Shown here: positions 1-5,864 of the stretch, piece by piece
Position numbering within the stretch: position 1 is the stretch's first letter
Layout of the letters: each line of letters opens with the position of its first letter
NCBI GenBank assembly: GCA_021790075.1
Contig: JAJYIN010000140.1
Coordinates: 1-5,864 of the forward strand
Length of the DNA: 5,864 nt
Direction: 5' to 3'
DNA from: Actinomycetes bacterium
GTDB lineage: Bacteria > Actinomycetota > Thermoleophilia > BMS3ABIN01
Program-made: the position numbers and the translations under genes
Notes under the pieces: generated by a model
Seen by the model: only the letters and a program-made list of their open reading frames with translations
Database searches by the model: none
What the model was told of the DNA's origin: nothing

Positions 1-765
1 AAAGATGTCGAGGACATGGGGCTGCTGGTAGGCGGCACCAACAACGCCATCTCCAACATCGTCCACACCCAGGGCTGGGTGCACTGCCATTCGGCGGCCA
101 CTGACGCCTCGGGCCTGGTCAAGGCGGTCATGGACGAGCTGTCCGAGTACTTCACCTCCATGAAGCTGCCGGCCAAGCTCCGCATCGCCGTGGCCTGCTG
201 CCTGAACATGTGCGGCGCCGTGCACGCCTCGGATATCGCCATCCTGGGCGTCCACCGGACCCCGCCGCATATCGACAACGAGACCCTGCCGAACCTCTGC
301 GAGATCCCGACCACGGTGGCGTCGTGCCCGAACAACGCCATCCGGCCGACGTCCATCGAGGGCAAGACCACGGTCAAGGTCGACGAGGACAAGTGCATGT
401 ACTGCGGCAACTGCTACACCGTCTGCCCGGCCATGCCTCTGGCGGACCCGTTGAACGACGGCGTTTCCATCTGGGTCGGCGGCAAGATCTGCAACGCCCG
501 GACGGAGCCGAAGTTCACCAAGCTGGCGATTCCGTACCTGCCGAACAATCCGCCGCGCTGGCCCGAAGTCACCTCGGCCGTCAAGAACATCGTCGAGATC
601 TACGCCGCCAACGCCAAGCCTTACGAGCGCGTGGGCGAGTGGATCGAGCGGATCGGCTGGGCGAAGTTCTTCGACATGACCGGCATCGAGTTCACCAAGT
701 ACCATCTTGATGACTTCCGTCACGCCGGCACCACCTACAGGCGGTCACTACACAACAGGTACTAG
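1..765 (+). CDS. dsrB: Dissimilatory sulfite reductase beta subunit, 5'-truncated by window edge
   Basis: DsrB pairs with DsrA in the cytoplasmic siroheme/[4Fe-4S] enzyme that reduces sulfite, working with DsrC (in some lineages the reverse direction). The frame is open from base 1, so the gene starts outside the window; 254 codons remain of a family usually near 380, so about the first third is missing. Visible family signatures, numbered from the first codon shown, are the SNIVHTQGWVHCH stretch (Cys29), the siroheme-side CCLNMC (Cys66, Cys67, Cys71, with the CX3C spacing), an ASCP cysteine (Cys109) and an inserted ferredoxin domain CMYCGNCYTVCP (Cys132, 135, 138, 142). The typical C-terminal GEWIERIGWAKFF and TGIEF motifs follow. 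All recognisable iron-sulfur ligands in the visible part are intact. dsrD follows after 19 nt. From memory, the sequence looks closest to reductive, Desulfotomaculum-like DsrB; that affiliation is inference. The family call is very secure. Confidence 0.97.
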   Translation, partial: KDVEDMGLLVGGTNNAISNIVHTQGWVHCHSAATDASGLVKAVMDELSEYFTSMKLPAKLRIAVACCLNMCGAVHASDIAILGVHRTPPHIDNETLPNLCEIPTTVASCPNNAIRPTSIEGKTTVKVDEDKCMYCGNCYTVCPAMPLADPLNDGVSIWVGGKICNARTEPKFTKLAIPYLPNNPPRWPEVTSAVKNIVEIYAANAKPYERVGEWIERIGWAKFFDMTGIEFTKYHLDDFRHAGTTYRRSLHNRY

Positions 766-784
766 GAACTAGGAGGTTGGAACA

Positions 785-1030
785 ATGGCAGTCTCGGTCG
801 AGCAGATAGCTGACGAGATGTATGAAATCGTCAAGGAGAGCGCCGGGAAGAAGAAGCTGAAAAGCGGCGACCTCACCAAGGCCATCATAGCCAAGTACGG
901 TGACGAGGTCTCCCGGGCGGATTGCAAGGCTGCAATCCGGTCGCTGATGGATTCCGGCCGGACCGTTTATGGTTATTTCGGCGGCAGCTCAATCGAGCTC
1001 CCGCACACGGAAGCGGCGGAGAACCAGTAA
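785..1030 (+). CDS. dsrD: DsrD, winged-helix partner of dissimilatory sulfite reductase
   Basis: This 81-residue protein sits directly after dsrB, the usual place of dsrD, and matches the family length (about 78 residues). DsrD is a small cytoplasmic winged-helix protein reported to act as an allosteric activator of DsrAB rather than as a DNA-binding regulator. The visible layout fits: an N-terminal helix (about residues 3-18), a basic GKKKLKSGDL segment (21-30), two further helices (about 30-37 and 43-56), then a beta-wing with SGRTVYGYFGGSSIELP (57-73) and an acidic tail. The start is set by an AGGAGG at 771-776, 8 nt before the ATG. The N-terminal sequence differs clearly from the Desulfovibrio form as I remember it, so the call rests on size, position and the wing motif together. 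Presence of dsrD generally marks organisms that run DsrAB in the reductive direction. Confidence 0.88.
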   Translation: MAVSVEQIADEMYEIVKESAGKKKLKSGDLTKAIIAKYGDEVSRADCKAAIRSLMDSGRTVYGYFGGSSIELPHTEAAENQ

Positions 1031-1042
1031 AAGGAGAAGTAT

Positions 1043-2743
1043 ATGGCGGTAGTACTGAAAACAAGGAAAAGAGAGATCGGTGCGGCGACATACAGCCGCG
1101 GCCGCGAAGGCTCGCACCTGCGGCCCCGCTACGCTGCCAAGACGCCGCCTTGCAACAACGCCTGTCCCATGGGCAACGACATCCGGGGCTTTCTCACCGG
1201 CATCGCGCAGGGTGAGGACCTGTTCAAGCTGAGCATGGAAGAAGCCACCGAAAAGGCCTGGCGGGTGCTCACCAACACCAACCCGCTGCCGGCCGTCCTG
1301 GGAAGGGTCTGTCCGCATCCCTGCGAGACAGACTGCAACCGGCAGTTCAAGGACGAAGCCATCTCGATCAACCAGATCGAGCGCTTCATCGGCGACTACG
1401 GAATCAACAACAAACTCGCCCACGAGAAGATCAGCGACCAGGGCAAGCCGGAGAAGGTTGCTGTCATCGGCGCCGGCCCGGCCGGCATCTCGGCAGCCTT
1501 CCAGCTGGCCAAGCGCGGTTATCCGGTGACTATCTTCGAGGCCTTCCCCAAGTCGGGCGGCATGCTCCGGTACGGCATCCCCAGCTACCGGCTGCCGGAA
1601 GAGATCCTCGACGCCGAAGTGGCGGCCGTCGAGGCGCTGGGCGTAGAGATCAAGTACAACACCCGCGTTGGCGTGGACGTATCCATCGATGACCTGAAGA
1701 AGGACTTTGACGCCATCTTCCTGGGTATCGGCGCGCACGAGGGCTGGACCCTCGGCATCCCCGGCGAGGAAGGCGAGGGCGTCATGAGCGCCGTCGAGTT
1801 CCTCAACAAGGTCAACGGCGGCGAGGACGTTGACGTCAAAGGCAAGAAGGTCCTGATCATCGGCGGCGGCAACAGCGCCGTCGACGCGGCCCGCGTATCC
1901 CTGAGGAAGGGCGCCGAGCCGTCCATCGTCTACCGGCGCACGAAGGATGAGATGCCGGCGGAAGAGGAAGAGATCGAGGACACCGAGGCGGAGGGCATCC
2001 CCATCGAGATCCTGGCCGCCCCGGTTGAGATCATCCGTGACGGCTCGGGCAAGGTCACCGGCATGAAGGCCATCAAGATGGAGCTCGGCGAGCCCGACGA
2101 GAGCGGCCGCCGCCGCCCGGTGCCGGTTGAGGGTTCCGAGTTCACCATCGAGGCCGACATGGTGCTCCCGGCCATCGGCCAGGGGCCGCAGTTCGGCGGC
2201 ATCGAGGCCTTCAAGGATGACAAGGGCTGGATCACGGTCGACGAAGCCACCGGCCAGACCAGCGAGGAAGGCGTCTACGCCGGCGGCGACGTGACCAACC
2301 ATCTGGGCACGGTCACGGAAGCCGTGGGCCTGGGCCACAAGGCCGCCGACGCCATCGACTACTACATCCGCGGCGAGGAAATGCCCAAGGAGTATCCACC
2401 GCCGGTCATCAAGTACGACAAGATGGCCCCGAATTACTACGAGACGGCGGTGCGGGTCCAGAAGATAGTCATGGATCCCGGCCAGCGCAAGTCGAACTTC
2501 GACGAGGTGGTCACCACGCTCGGCAACGAAGCGGCGCTGGAAGAGACCAAGCGCTGCCTGAGCTGCGGCATGTGCTTTGACTGCGGCAACTGCTACTCCT
2601 TCTGTTCGTACAACGCGATCAAGAAGCTGGGCAAGGACGACCGCAGCCACGAGCACGAGTTCTACAAGTTCCACCTGGATACCTGCGTCGGTTGCGCCAA
2701 GTGCGCGGAAGAATGTCCGTGCGGCTACATCGACATGGCCTGA
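1043..2743 (+). CDS. dsrL: DsrL, FAD/iron-sulfur NAD(P)H:acceptor oxidoreductase (GltD-like)
   Basis: The 566-residue protein has the glutamate synthase small-subunit (GltD) architecture with an added C-terminal ferredoxin domain, as in DsrL, which exchanges electrons between NAD(P)H and DsrAB in the cytoplasm. In order: N-terminal cluster cysteines (37, 41, 90, 94, 98); FAD-binding GAGPAG (143-148) with the strand-end acid E166; NAD(P)-binding GGGNSA (274-279) followed by YRR (297-299) and EMPA; the second FAD motif YAGGDV (412-417); then two [4Fe-4S] motifs, C511/C514/C517/C521 and C548/C551/C554/C558, plus extra C505 and C508. The start has AAGGAG at 1031-1036, 6 nt upstream, 12 nt after dsrD. 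Other relatives with this fold (GltD, NfnB, the electron-input subunit of other reductases) are possible on sequence alone; operon position after dsrB-dsrD decides for DsrL. It is shorter than the roughly 655-residue DsrL of purple sulfur bacteria, so it probably belongs to the DsrL-2 type of reductive organisms. Confidence 0.88.
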   Translation: MAVVLKTRKREIGAATYSRGREGSHLRPRYAAKTPPCNNACPMGNDIRGFLTGIAQGEDLFKLSMEEATEKAWRVLTNTNPLPAVLGRVCPHPCETDCNRQFKDEAISINQIERFIGDYGINNKLAHEKISDQGKPEKVAVIGAGPAGISAAFQLAKRGYPVTIFEAFPKSGGMLRYGIPSYRLPEEILDAEVAAVEALGVEIKYNTRVGVDVSIDDLKKDFDAIFLGIGAHEGWTLGIPGEEGEGVMSAVEFLNKVNGGEDVDVKGKKVLIIGGGNSAVDAARVSLRKGAEPSIVYRRTKDEMPAEEEEIEDTEAEGIPIEILAAPVEIIRDGSGKVTGMKAIKMELGEPDESGRRRPVPVEGSEFTIEADMVLPAIGQGPQFGGIEAFKDDKGWITVDEATGQTSEEGVYAGGDVTNHLGTVTEAVGLGHKAADAIDYYIRGEEMPKEYPPPVIKYDKMAPNYYETAVRVQKIVMDPGQRKSNFDEVVTTLGNEAALEETKRCLSCGMCFDCGNCYSFCSYNAIKKLGKDDRSHEHEFYKFHLDTCVGCAKCAEECPCGYIDMA

Positions 2744-2774
2744 GCGCCTGGCGCTTACCGAGTAACGAAAAAGC

Positions 2775-2809
2775 GGCGGCCATTCATCCCACAGGGATGA
2801 ATGGCCGCC
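2775..2809 (+). terminator. Intrinsic terminator of the dsrB-dsrD-dsrL operon
   Basis: A perfect 16-bp inverted repeat (arms 2775-2790 and 2794-2809) with a 3-nt ACA loop lies 31 nt after the dsrL stop. The base of the stem is GC-rich (GGCGGCC) and TTT follows at 2810-2812, with AAAAA at 2768-2772 on the other side. The T tract is short, so release may be helped by other factors, but the stem is strong and the position fits the end of the dsr operon. Confidence 0.85.
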
Positions 2810-2820
2810 TTTGCCTTGCA

Positions 2821-2829
2821 TGTTATAAT
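2821..2829 (+). promoter_or_regulatory. Extended -10 promoter for the second operon
   Basis: TGTTATAAT is a perfect extended -10 element (TG, one base, TATAAT at 2824-2829) of the main vegetative sigma factor. No -35 resembling TTGACA is found 16-18 nt upstream; that interval lies in the right arm of the terminator stem. Transcription would start near 2836, giving a leader of about 85 nt before the ATG at 2923. An AT-rich hexamer like this stands out against the GC-rich background, and its place between a terminator and a new gene supports it. Confidence 0.65.
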
Positions 2830-2840
2830 CCGGTACGCGT

Positions 2841-2867
2841 TTTTTCGAGCGCGGTCGCTCCGGAAAA
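2841..2867 (+). other. Possible stem-loop in the 5' leader of the BKACE gene
   Basis: Bases 2841-2851 can pair with 2856-2867 around a CGGT loop: a 5-bp GAGCG/CGCTC top, a single bulged C (2861), then C-G, a G-T wobble and four T-A pairs. It would begin a few bases after the predicted transcription start. The stem is modest and could be a transcript-stabilising hairpin, a regulatory element or chance; nothing here matches a riboswitch class I recognise. Confidence 0.3.
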
Positions 2868-2906
2868 GGAATGATGCGTTTCGTTACCAAAACCCGGAGT
2901 CTTTTC

Positions 2907-2912
2907 AGGTGA
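2907..2912 (+). promoter_or_regulatory. Ribosome binding site of the BKACE gene
   Basis: AGGTGA matches the 3' part of the anti-Shine-Dalgarno complement (GGAGGTGA) and lies 10 nt before the ATG at 2923. It supports that ATG as the start, which also agrees with where the family's first beta-strand begins. Confidence 0.65.
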
Positions 2913-2922
2913 GCTTGTCTGG

Positions 2923-3762
2923 ATGAACCGAAGGAAAGTAATCATCAACGTATGTCCCACCGGCATGGTGGCCACCAGGGCGCAAAACCCCAACCTGCCG
3001 GTAACCGTAGAGGAGATTGTACGGACCTCGCTGGAATGCGTGAACCTGGGAGCCTCGGTTATCCACATTCACGCCCGCGGGGATGACGGCAGGCCGACCT
3101 GGAAGAAAGGGGTCTTCGCCCGGATCATCTCAGGCATCAGAGAGCAGGCCGAAGCGGTCATCGTCACTGTTTCCACCAGCGGTCGCAACTGGCAGGAAGT
3201 GGAAAAGCGCACCGAATGCCTCGGGCTCGACGGCGGCGTCAAGCCCGACCTCGCCTCGCTGACCCCGGGTTCCCTGAATTTCCAGACCCAGGAGTCCATC
3301 AACAGCCCCGCCGTGATAAGACAGCTGGCGGGGACGATGCGAGAGCGAGGCATCAAGCCCGAGATCGACCTGTTCGAGCCGGGAATGGCCCAGACGGTGA
3401 AGCGGTTGATGGAAGAAGGTGTAATGGAAAAGGAGCGCCCGTATTTCAACATCCTGTTCGGATCCGCGGGGACCTCTCCTTTCACGTCATCGATACTGGC
3501 GGCCTTCCAGTCGCTGCTGCCGGCAGATGCGAACTGGGGAGCCGGAGGAATCGGCCGTAACCAGCTGCCGGCGAATGCCGCCGGTCTCGCATTCGGCGGC
3601 CACGTCCGCGTCGGGCTGGAAGACAATCTGTATTATGACAAGGCGAGAAACCGCCTGGCCTCCAACCAGATGCTGGTGGAGCGGATCGCGCGCATCGCCG
3701 GCGAGATGGGACTGGGAATCGCAACGCCGGCGGATGCCCGGCAGATTCTGGGCCTGTCATGA
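2923..3762 (+). CDS. Beta-keto acid cleavage enzyme (BKACE, DUF849 family), substrate unknown
   Basis: BKACE enzymes are Zn-dependent TIM-barrel proteins that combine a beta-keto acid with acetyl-CoA (or another CoA ester) to give acetoacetate and a new acyl-CoA; the founding member is 3-keto-5-aminohexanoate cleavage enzyme (Kce) of lysine fermentation. The length, 279 residues, matches Kce (about 276). Metal ligands His48 and His50 stand in VIHIHARGDDGRPT, and the GGHVRVGLEDN motif supplies Arg229, Glu233 and Asp234, the counterparts of Kce Arg226, Glu230 and Asp231. LTPGSLNF (113-120) and the C-terminal ATPADARQILGL are also family-typical. Kce Glu14, which contacts the substrate ammonium, aligns with Val16 here (TGMVATRA), so lysine fermentation is unlikely and the substrate is probably not an amino acid derivative. 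The gene leads the second operon and overlaps the next gene by 4 nt. Family assignment is firm; substrate is unknown. Confidence 0.92.
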   Translation: MNRRKVIINVCPTGMVATRAQNPNLPVTVEEIVRTSLECVNLGASVIHIHARGDDGRPTWKKGVFARIISGIREQAEAVIVTVSTSGRNWQEVEKRTECLGLDGGVKPDLASLTPGSLNFQTQESINSPAVIRQLAGTMRERGIKPEIDLFEPGMAQTVKRLMEEGVMEKERPYFNILFGSAGTSPFTSSILAAFQSLLPADANWGAGGIGRNQLPANAAGLAFGGHVRVGLEDNLYYDKARNRLASNQMLVERIARIAGEMGLGIATPADARQILGLS

Positions 3763-5678
3763 CCGTAGACGCCCGCACCCTCAGGGAAAAGAATGCGGGC
3801 CTGAGGGACGCCTGGGCGTCCGCGCTCAGCCTGTCGCTGCATCCCCTGTCCCGCTTTGTCAACCGGGCCCGCGTCAGAAGGGCGCATCCGTTCTTCTGCG
3901 TGATCACGCCGGTCCACGACGGGTCTCTGAGCTCTCTGTCGAAGCTTGTTCAGGATCTGAGGCAGCAGTCCTTCGGGCACTTTGTCCAGGTCATGGTCAG
4001 CAACGGCCCGTCTCCCGCGATCGCCGAGTTTGCGGCGGGGCTCGGGAGCGAGGACTCCAGGTTCGTGTACGATGAATACCCCGGCGAGCCAACGGATGAT
4101 GTCAGGTCGCTGGTGGCGAATCTGGGCCGGCGCCGGCAATACGCCCTGGAGCGGTATGAGGCGGACCGCTATCTGTTCCTGGACGCGGACCTCAAGCTGC
4201 TGGACCGCGGTCTTCTGGCGAAGCTTTATCTTGCGCATCGCCTGGGCGGCAGGGACGTCATCATCGTACGGGTCAAGCTCCACGACCTCAACCTGCCGGT
4301 ACTTCCCATCGTGCTGGGGCGGATCGACATGGCCAATTTTTCCTTTTCGCGCGCGGCCGCCGAAAGGCATTCCTATCCCGTCGATGTTGACACGGCGTAC
4401 GGGTTCGCCAACGATTTCCGTTTCTTCGAGCGGCTGATGTCCGATTCGGAAGCGCTGTTTCTCGATTTCCTGGCGGCTGAAAAGGATGGCAACAAGGACT
4501 ACTGGCGGGTTACCGACCGCGAGCTGGAACGTCAGCGGCCCGCGCAGGCGCCGACCCCGGTCTTCGGCAATACTTTCCGGGAAGAGGATCTTCGCGCCGT
4601 CGGCGCTGTGCTCGACTCGCACTTGGCGGGAAGTCAGACTTCCGATTTCGAGCGGGCGTTCCGCCGGGAGATCGGCTTCAGCCACGGGGCCGCCACCAAT
4701 TCGGCCACCAACGCTTTCTGGCTGCTGTTCAGGGCCCTCGGGTTGACCGCGGATGACGAGGTGATCCTGCCGAACATCCACTTTCACGGCGTGCGCCACG
4801 CCCTCGAGCTCCTGGGCGTTCCCGCGGTCATCAGCGACACGGCCGCGGACGTGCCCGTCCTCACCCCCCGCGAGCTCGAGGGGCTCGTCGGCGACAGGAC
4901 CCGCGCCATTGTTTTTCTCGATTTCGGCGGCTGGCCGGCTCCGGCCGCGGCGGTCAGGGAATACCTTGACGGCATCGGCCGCCGTGATATCCGCCTCGTG
5001 CTCGACGCCGCCAATTCACCTTTCACCAAGGTGGGCGGCAGCTACATCGCCCGTGAATACGATTACGCCGTGTATTCTTTTGACATGAACAAGATCCTCG
5101 TGACCGGCGACGGCGGCATGGTGCTGTCAGATGATGGCGAGGTTGTCGAACGGGTGCGGCGCCTGGCCCAGCTGGGCGTGCGCGGAACCGGCTCGGCATA
5201 TGCGAGGGCACGGCAGGGAGACGGGAACTGGTGGAGTTTCGAGGTCGATGAGCCTTCCCTGAAGATGACGATGAACAACATCGCCGCCGGCCTGGGGCTT
5301 TCCCAGCTCGAGATCGTCAGGGAGATATTGGACAAGAGACAGGCAATCAGGGAATTGTACCGGCGGCGGCTGCGGGCTCTGGCCGGCGCCGGCCTCGTCG
5401 AGCTGGCGCCCGATGACGACGCGGTCGAGAACGACCTCTATTTCTTCTGGCTGAAAACGGCGGATTCGCCCGCCAGGGATGCCCTGGCCCGCTTTCTCCT
5501 GGCGAAAGGAATATACACAACGGTCAAGTACCAGCCGCTCGATCCCGGCGCGGACACCCCCAACGCCCTCGATTTCTGGGAGCGGTCGCTCTGCCTGCCG
5601 CTTCACCAGAACGTGAGCCCATGGGAAGCGGAGCATATCACATCCCAGGTAAGCCGGTTTTTCCAGGGAGGCGAATAG
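3759..5678 (+). CDS. Fusion of GT-A glycosyltransferase-like domain and DegT/DnrJ/EryC1/StrS aminotransferase
   Basis: The 639-residue product has two parts. Residues about 44-245 look like a GT-A (family 2-like) nucleotide-sugar transferase: FFCVITPVHDG opens the fold, LFLDADLKL carries a DxD-type metal site (142-144), and GFANDFRFFERL (215-226) resembles the later ED-type motif near the catalytic base. Residues about 266-639 form a full-length PLP-dependent sugar aminotransferase of the DegT family: ATNSATNAF (312-320, cofactor phosphate side), PNIHFHGV (338-345), VLDAANSPF with Asp416 for the pyridine nitrogen, SFDMNK with Lys445 as the likely Schiff-base lysine, GDGGMVLSDD, MNNIAAGLGLSQLE (506-518) and VKYQPL (589-594). 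Such aminotransferases make 3- or 4-amino sugars on nucleotide carriers. No signal peptide or membrane segment is evident. The ATG overlaps the BKACE stop as ATGA, implying translational coupling. The reading frame is uninterrupted. The aminotransferase call is strong; the sugar and the acceptor are unknown. Confidence 0.85.
   Translation: MTVDARTLREKNAGLRDAWASALSLSLHPLSRFVNRARVRRAHPFFCVITPVHDGSLSSLSKLVQDLRQQSFGHFVQVMVSNGPSPAIAEFAAGLGSEDSRFVYDEYPGEPTDDVRSLVANLGRRRQYALERYEADRYLFLDADLKLLDRGLLAKLYLAHRLGGRDVIIVRVKLHDLNLPVLPIVLGRIDMANFSFSRAAAERHSYPVDVDTAYGFANDFRFFERLMSDSEALFLDFLAAEKDGNKDYWRVTDRELERQRPAQAPTPVFGNTFREEDLRAVGAVLDSHLAGSQTSDFERAFRREIGFSHGAATNSATNAFWLLFRALGLTADDEVILPNIHFHGVRHALELLGVPAVISDTAADVPVLTPRELEGLVGDRTRAIVFLDFGGWPAPAAAVREYLDGIGRRDIRLVLDAANSPFTKVGGSYIAREYDYAVYSFDMNKILVTGDGGMVLSDDGEVVERVRRLAQLGVRGTGSAYARARQGDGNWWSFEVDEPSLKMTMNNIAAGLGLSQLEIVREILDKRQAIRELYRRRLRALAGAGLVELAPDDDAVENDLYFFWLKTADSPARDALARFLLAKGIYTTVKYQPLDPGADTPNALDFWERSLCLPLHQNVSPWEAEHITSQVSRFFQGGE
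5665..5671 (+). promoter_or_regulatory. Ribosome binding site favouring a TTG start
   Basis: AGGGAGG lies inside the end of the fusion gene, 8 nt before TTG at 5680 and 17 nt before the first in-frame ATG at 5689. The spacing suits the TTG and is too long for the ATG, so TTG is the preferred start of the last gene. Confidence 0.6.
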
Positions 5679-5679
5679 A

Positions 5680-5864
5680 TTGGCAGGAATGAGCTGGACG
5701 GTCATCGGGGCCGGCAACCTCATATGGGACATTTTCGACGCGATCGAAGCCGCCGGCGACAGGGTCGAGCGCCTGGCTCTCAACACCGGGATCGATGCCC
5801 GCCTGCTTGAGAACATGCCTGCTCACCTGGAGATCGTCAAGCTGGAGGACTTTAAAGGCGGCAC
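5680..5864 (+). CDS. Partial CDS with Rossmann-like N-terminus, possibly NeuD/PglD-type acyltransferase
   Basis: Sixty-one codons are visible before the window ends. The start is probably TTG at 5680, one base after the fusion gene's stop and 8 nt from an AGGGAGG; ATG at 5689 is the alternative. The N-terminus reads MSWTVIGAGNLIWDIFDAIE, a beta-strand followed by a glycine-rich GAGN turn and a helix, then a second strand at VERLALN. This resembles the small nucleotide-binding N-terminal domain of NeuD/PglD sugar acyltransferases, which often accompany DegT aminotransferases and acylate the amino sugar. A dehydrogenase or another Rossmann protein is equally compatible with so short a stretch. 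The 1-nt spacing shows it belongs to the same operon. The existence of the gene is likely; its function is a guess from context. Confidence 0.6.
   Translation, partial: MAGMSWTVIGAGNLIWDIFDAIEAAGDRVERLALNTGIDARLLENMPAHLEIVKLEDFKGG

Noticed and set aside
2743..2755. Small inverted repeat AGCGC/GCGCT just after the dsrL stop
   Set aside because: Only 5 bp with a 3-nt loop and no T tract; the 16-bp hairpin downstream is the credible terminator.
989..2890. A 633-codon open frame on the minus strand opposite dsrL
   Set aside because: It covers dsrL almost exactly, has no recognisable domain, and its Leu/Val/Ala/Asp/Arg-rich composition is what the complement of GC-rich codons gives. dsrL on the + strand is clearly the real gene.
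2871..2912. A 13-codon frame in the leader as a real peptide gene
   Set aside because: Its only binding-site-like sequence is directly next to the ATG and there is no amino-acid run typical of attenuator peptides; it is kept only as a weak observation.
3633..4799. A 388-codon minus-strand open frame opposite the fusion gene
   Set aside because: Composition is that of a GC-rich antisense shadow, it spans the junction of two well-supported genes, and no family motif is visible.
5127..5816. A 229-codon minus-strand open frame near the window end
   Set aside because: It lies opposite the aminotransferase domain and the last gene and shows no family motif; the + strand frames carry the conserved residues.

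Overview
The window is a GC-rich bacterial segment, apparently a chromosomal piece cut at both ends, with every gene on the + strand. It divides into a sulfur-metabolism operon tail (1-2743), a short terminator and promoter gap (2744-2922), and the front of a second, unrelated-looking operon (2923-5864).

Region 1 holds the 3' two-thirds of dsrB (dissimilatory sulfite reductase beta subunit), then dsrD (small winged-helix partner of DsrAB) and dsrL (FAD/iron-sulfur NAD(P)H oxidoreductase of the GltD type). The three genes are 19 and 12 nt apart and each downstream start has a clear Shine-Dalgarno sequence, so they are almost certainly co-transcribed, with dsrA presumably just upstream of the window. 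dsrD is a marker of the reductive direction (sulfite to sulfide). dsrL alongside it suggests a lineage that feeds NAD(P)H-derived electrons toward DsrAB, unlike classical Desulfovibrio-type sulfate reducers, which lack DsrL. A perfect 16-bp hairpin ends this operon.

Region 2 starts from an extended -10 promoter (TGTTATAAT) directly behind that terminator and has a leader of roughly 85 nt with a possible stem-loop. Its first gene encodes a beta-keto acid cleavage enzyme (BKACE/DUF849, the family of 3-keto-5-aminohexanoate cleavage enzyme). This overlaps by 4 nt (ATGA) a 639-codon gene encoding an apparent fusion of a GT-A glycosyltransferase domain with a complete DegT/DnrJ/EryC1/StrS aminotransferase domain. 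A third gene, cut by the window end, starts 1 nt after the fusion gene with a probable TTG start and a Rossmann-like N-terminus. The second operon looks like amino-sugar or surface-glycan biosynthesis linked to an acyl-CoA-forming enzyme. That combination is the least familiar part of the window.

Taxonomy is uncertain. The DsrB sequence resembles, from memory, the Desulfotomaculum/Moorella-like reductive DsrB type. GC content, strong AGGAGG-type ribosome binding sites and the dsrD-dsrL pairing would fit an uncultured actinobacterial or high-GC clostridial-type lineage, but the window alone cannot decide this. No rRNA, tRNA, CRISPR array, insertion sequence or attachment site was seen.
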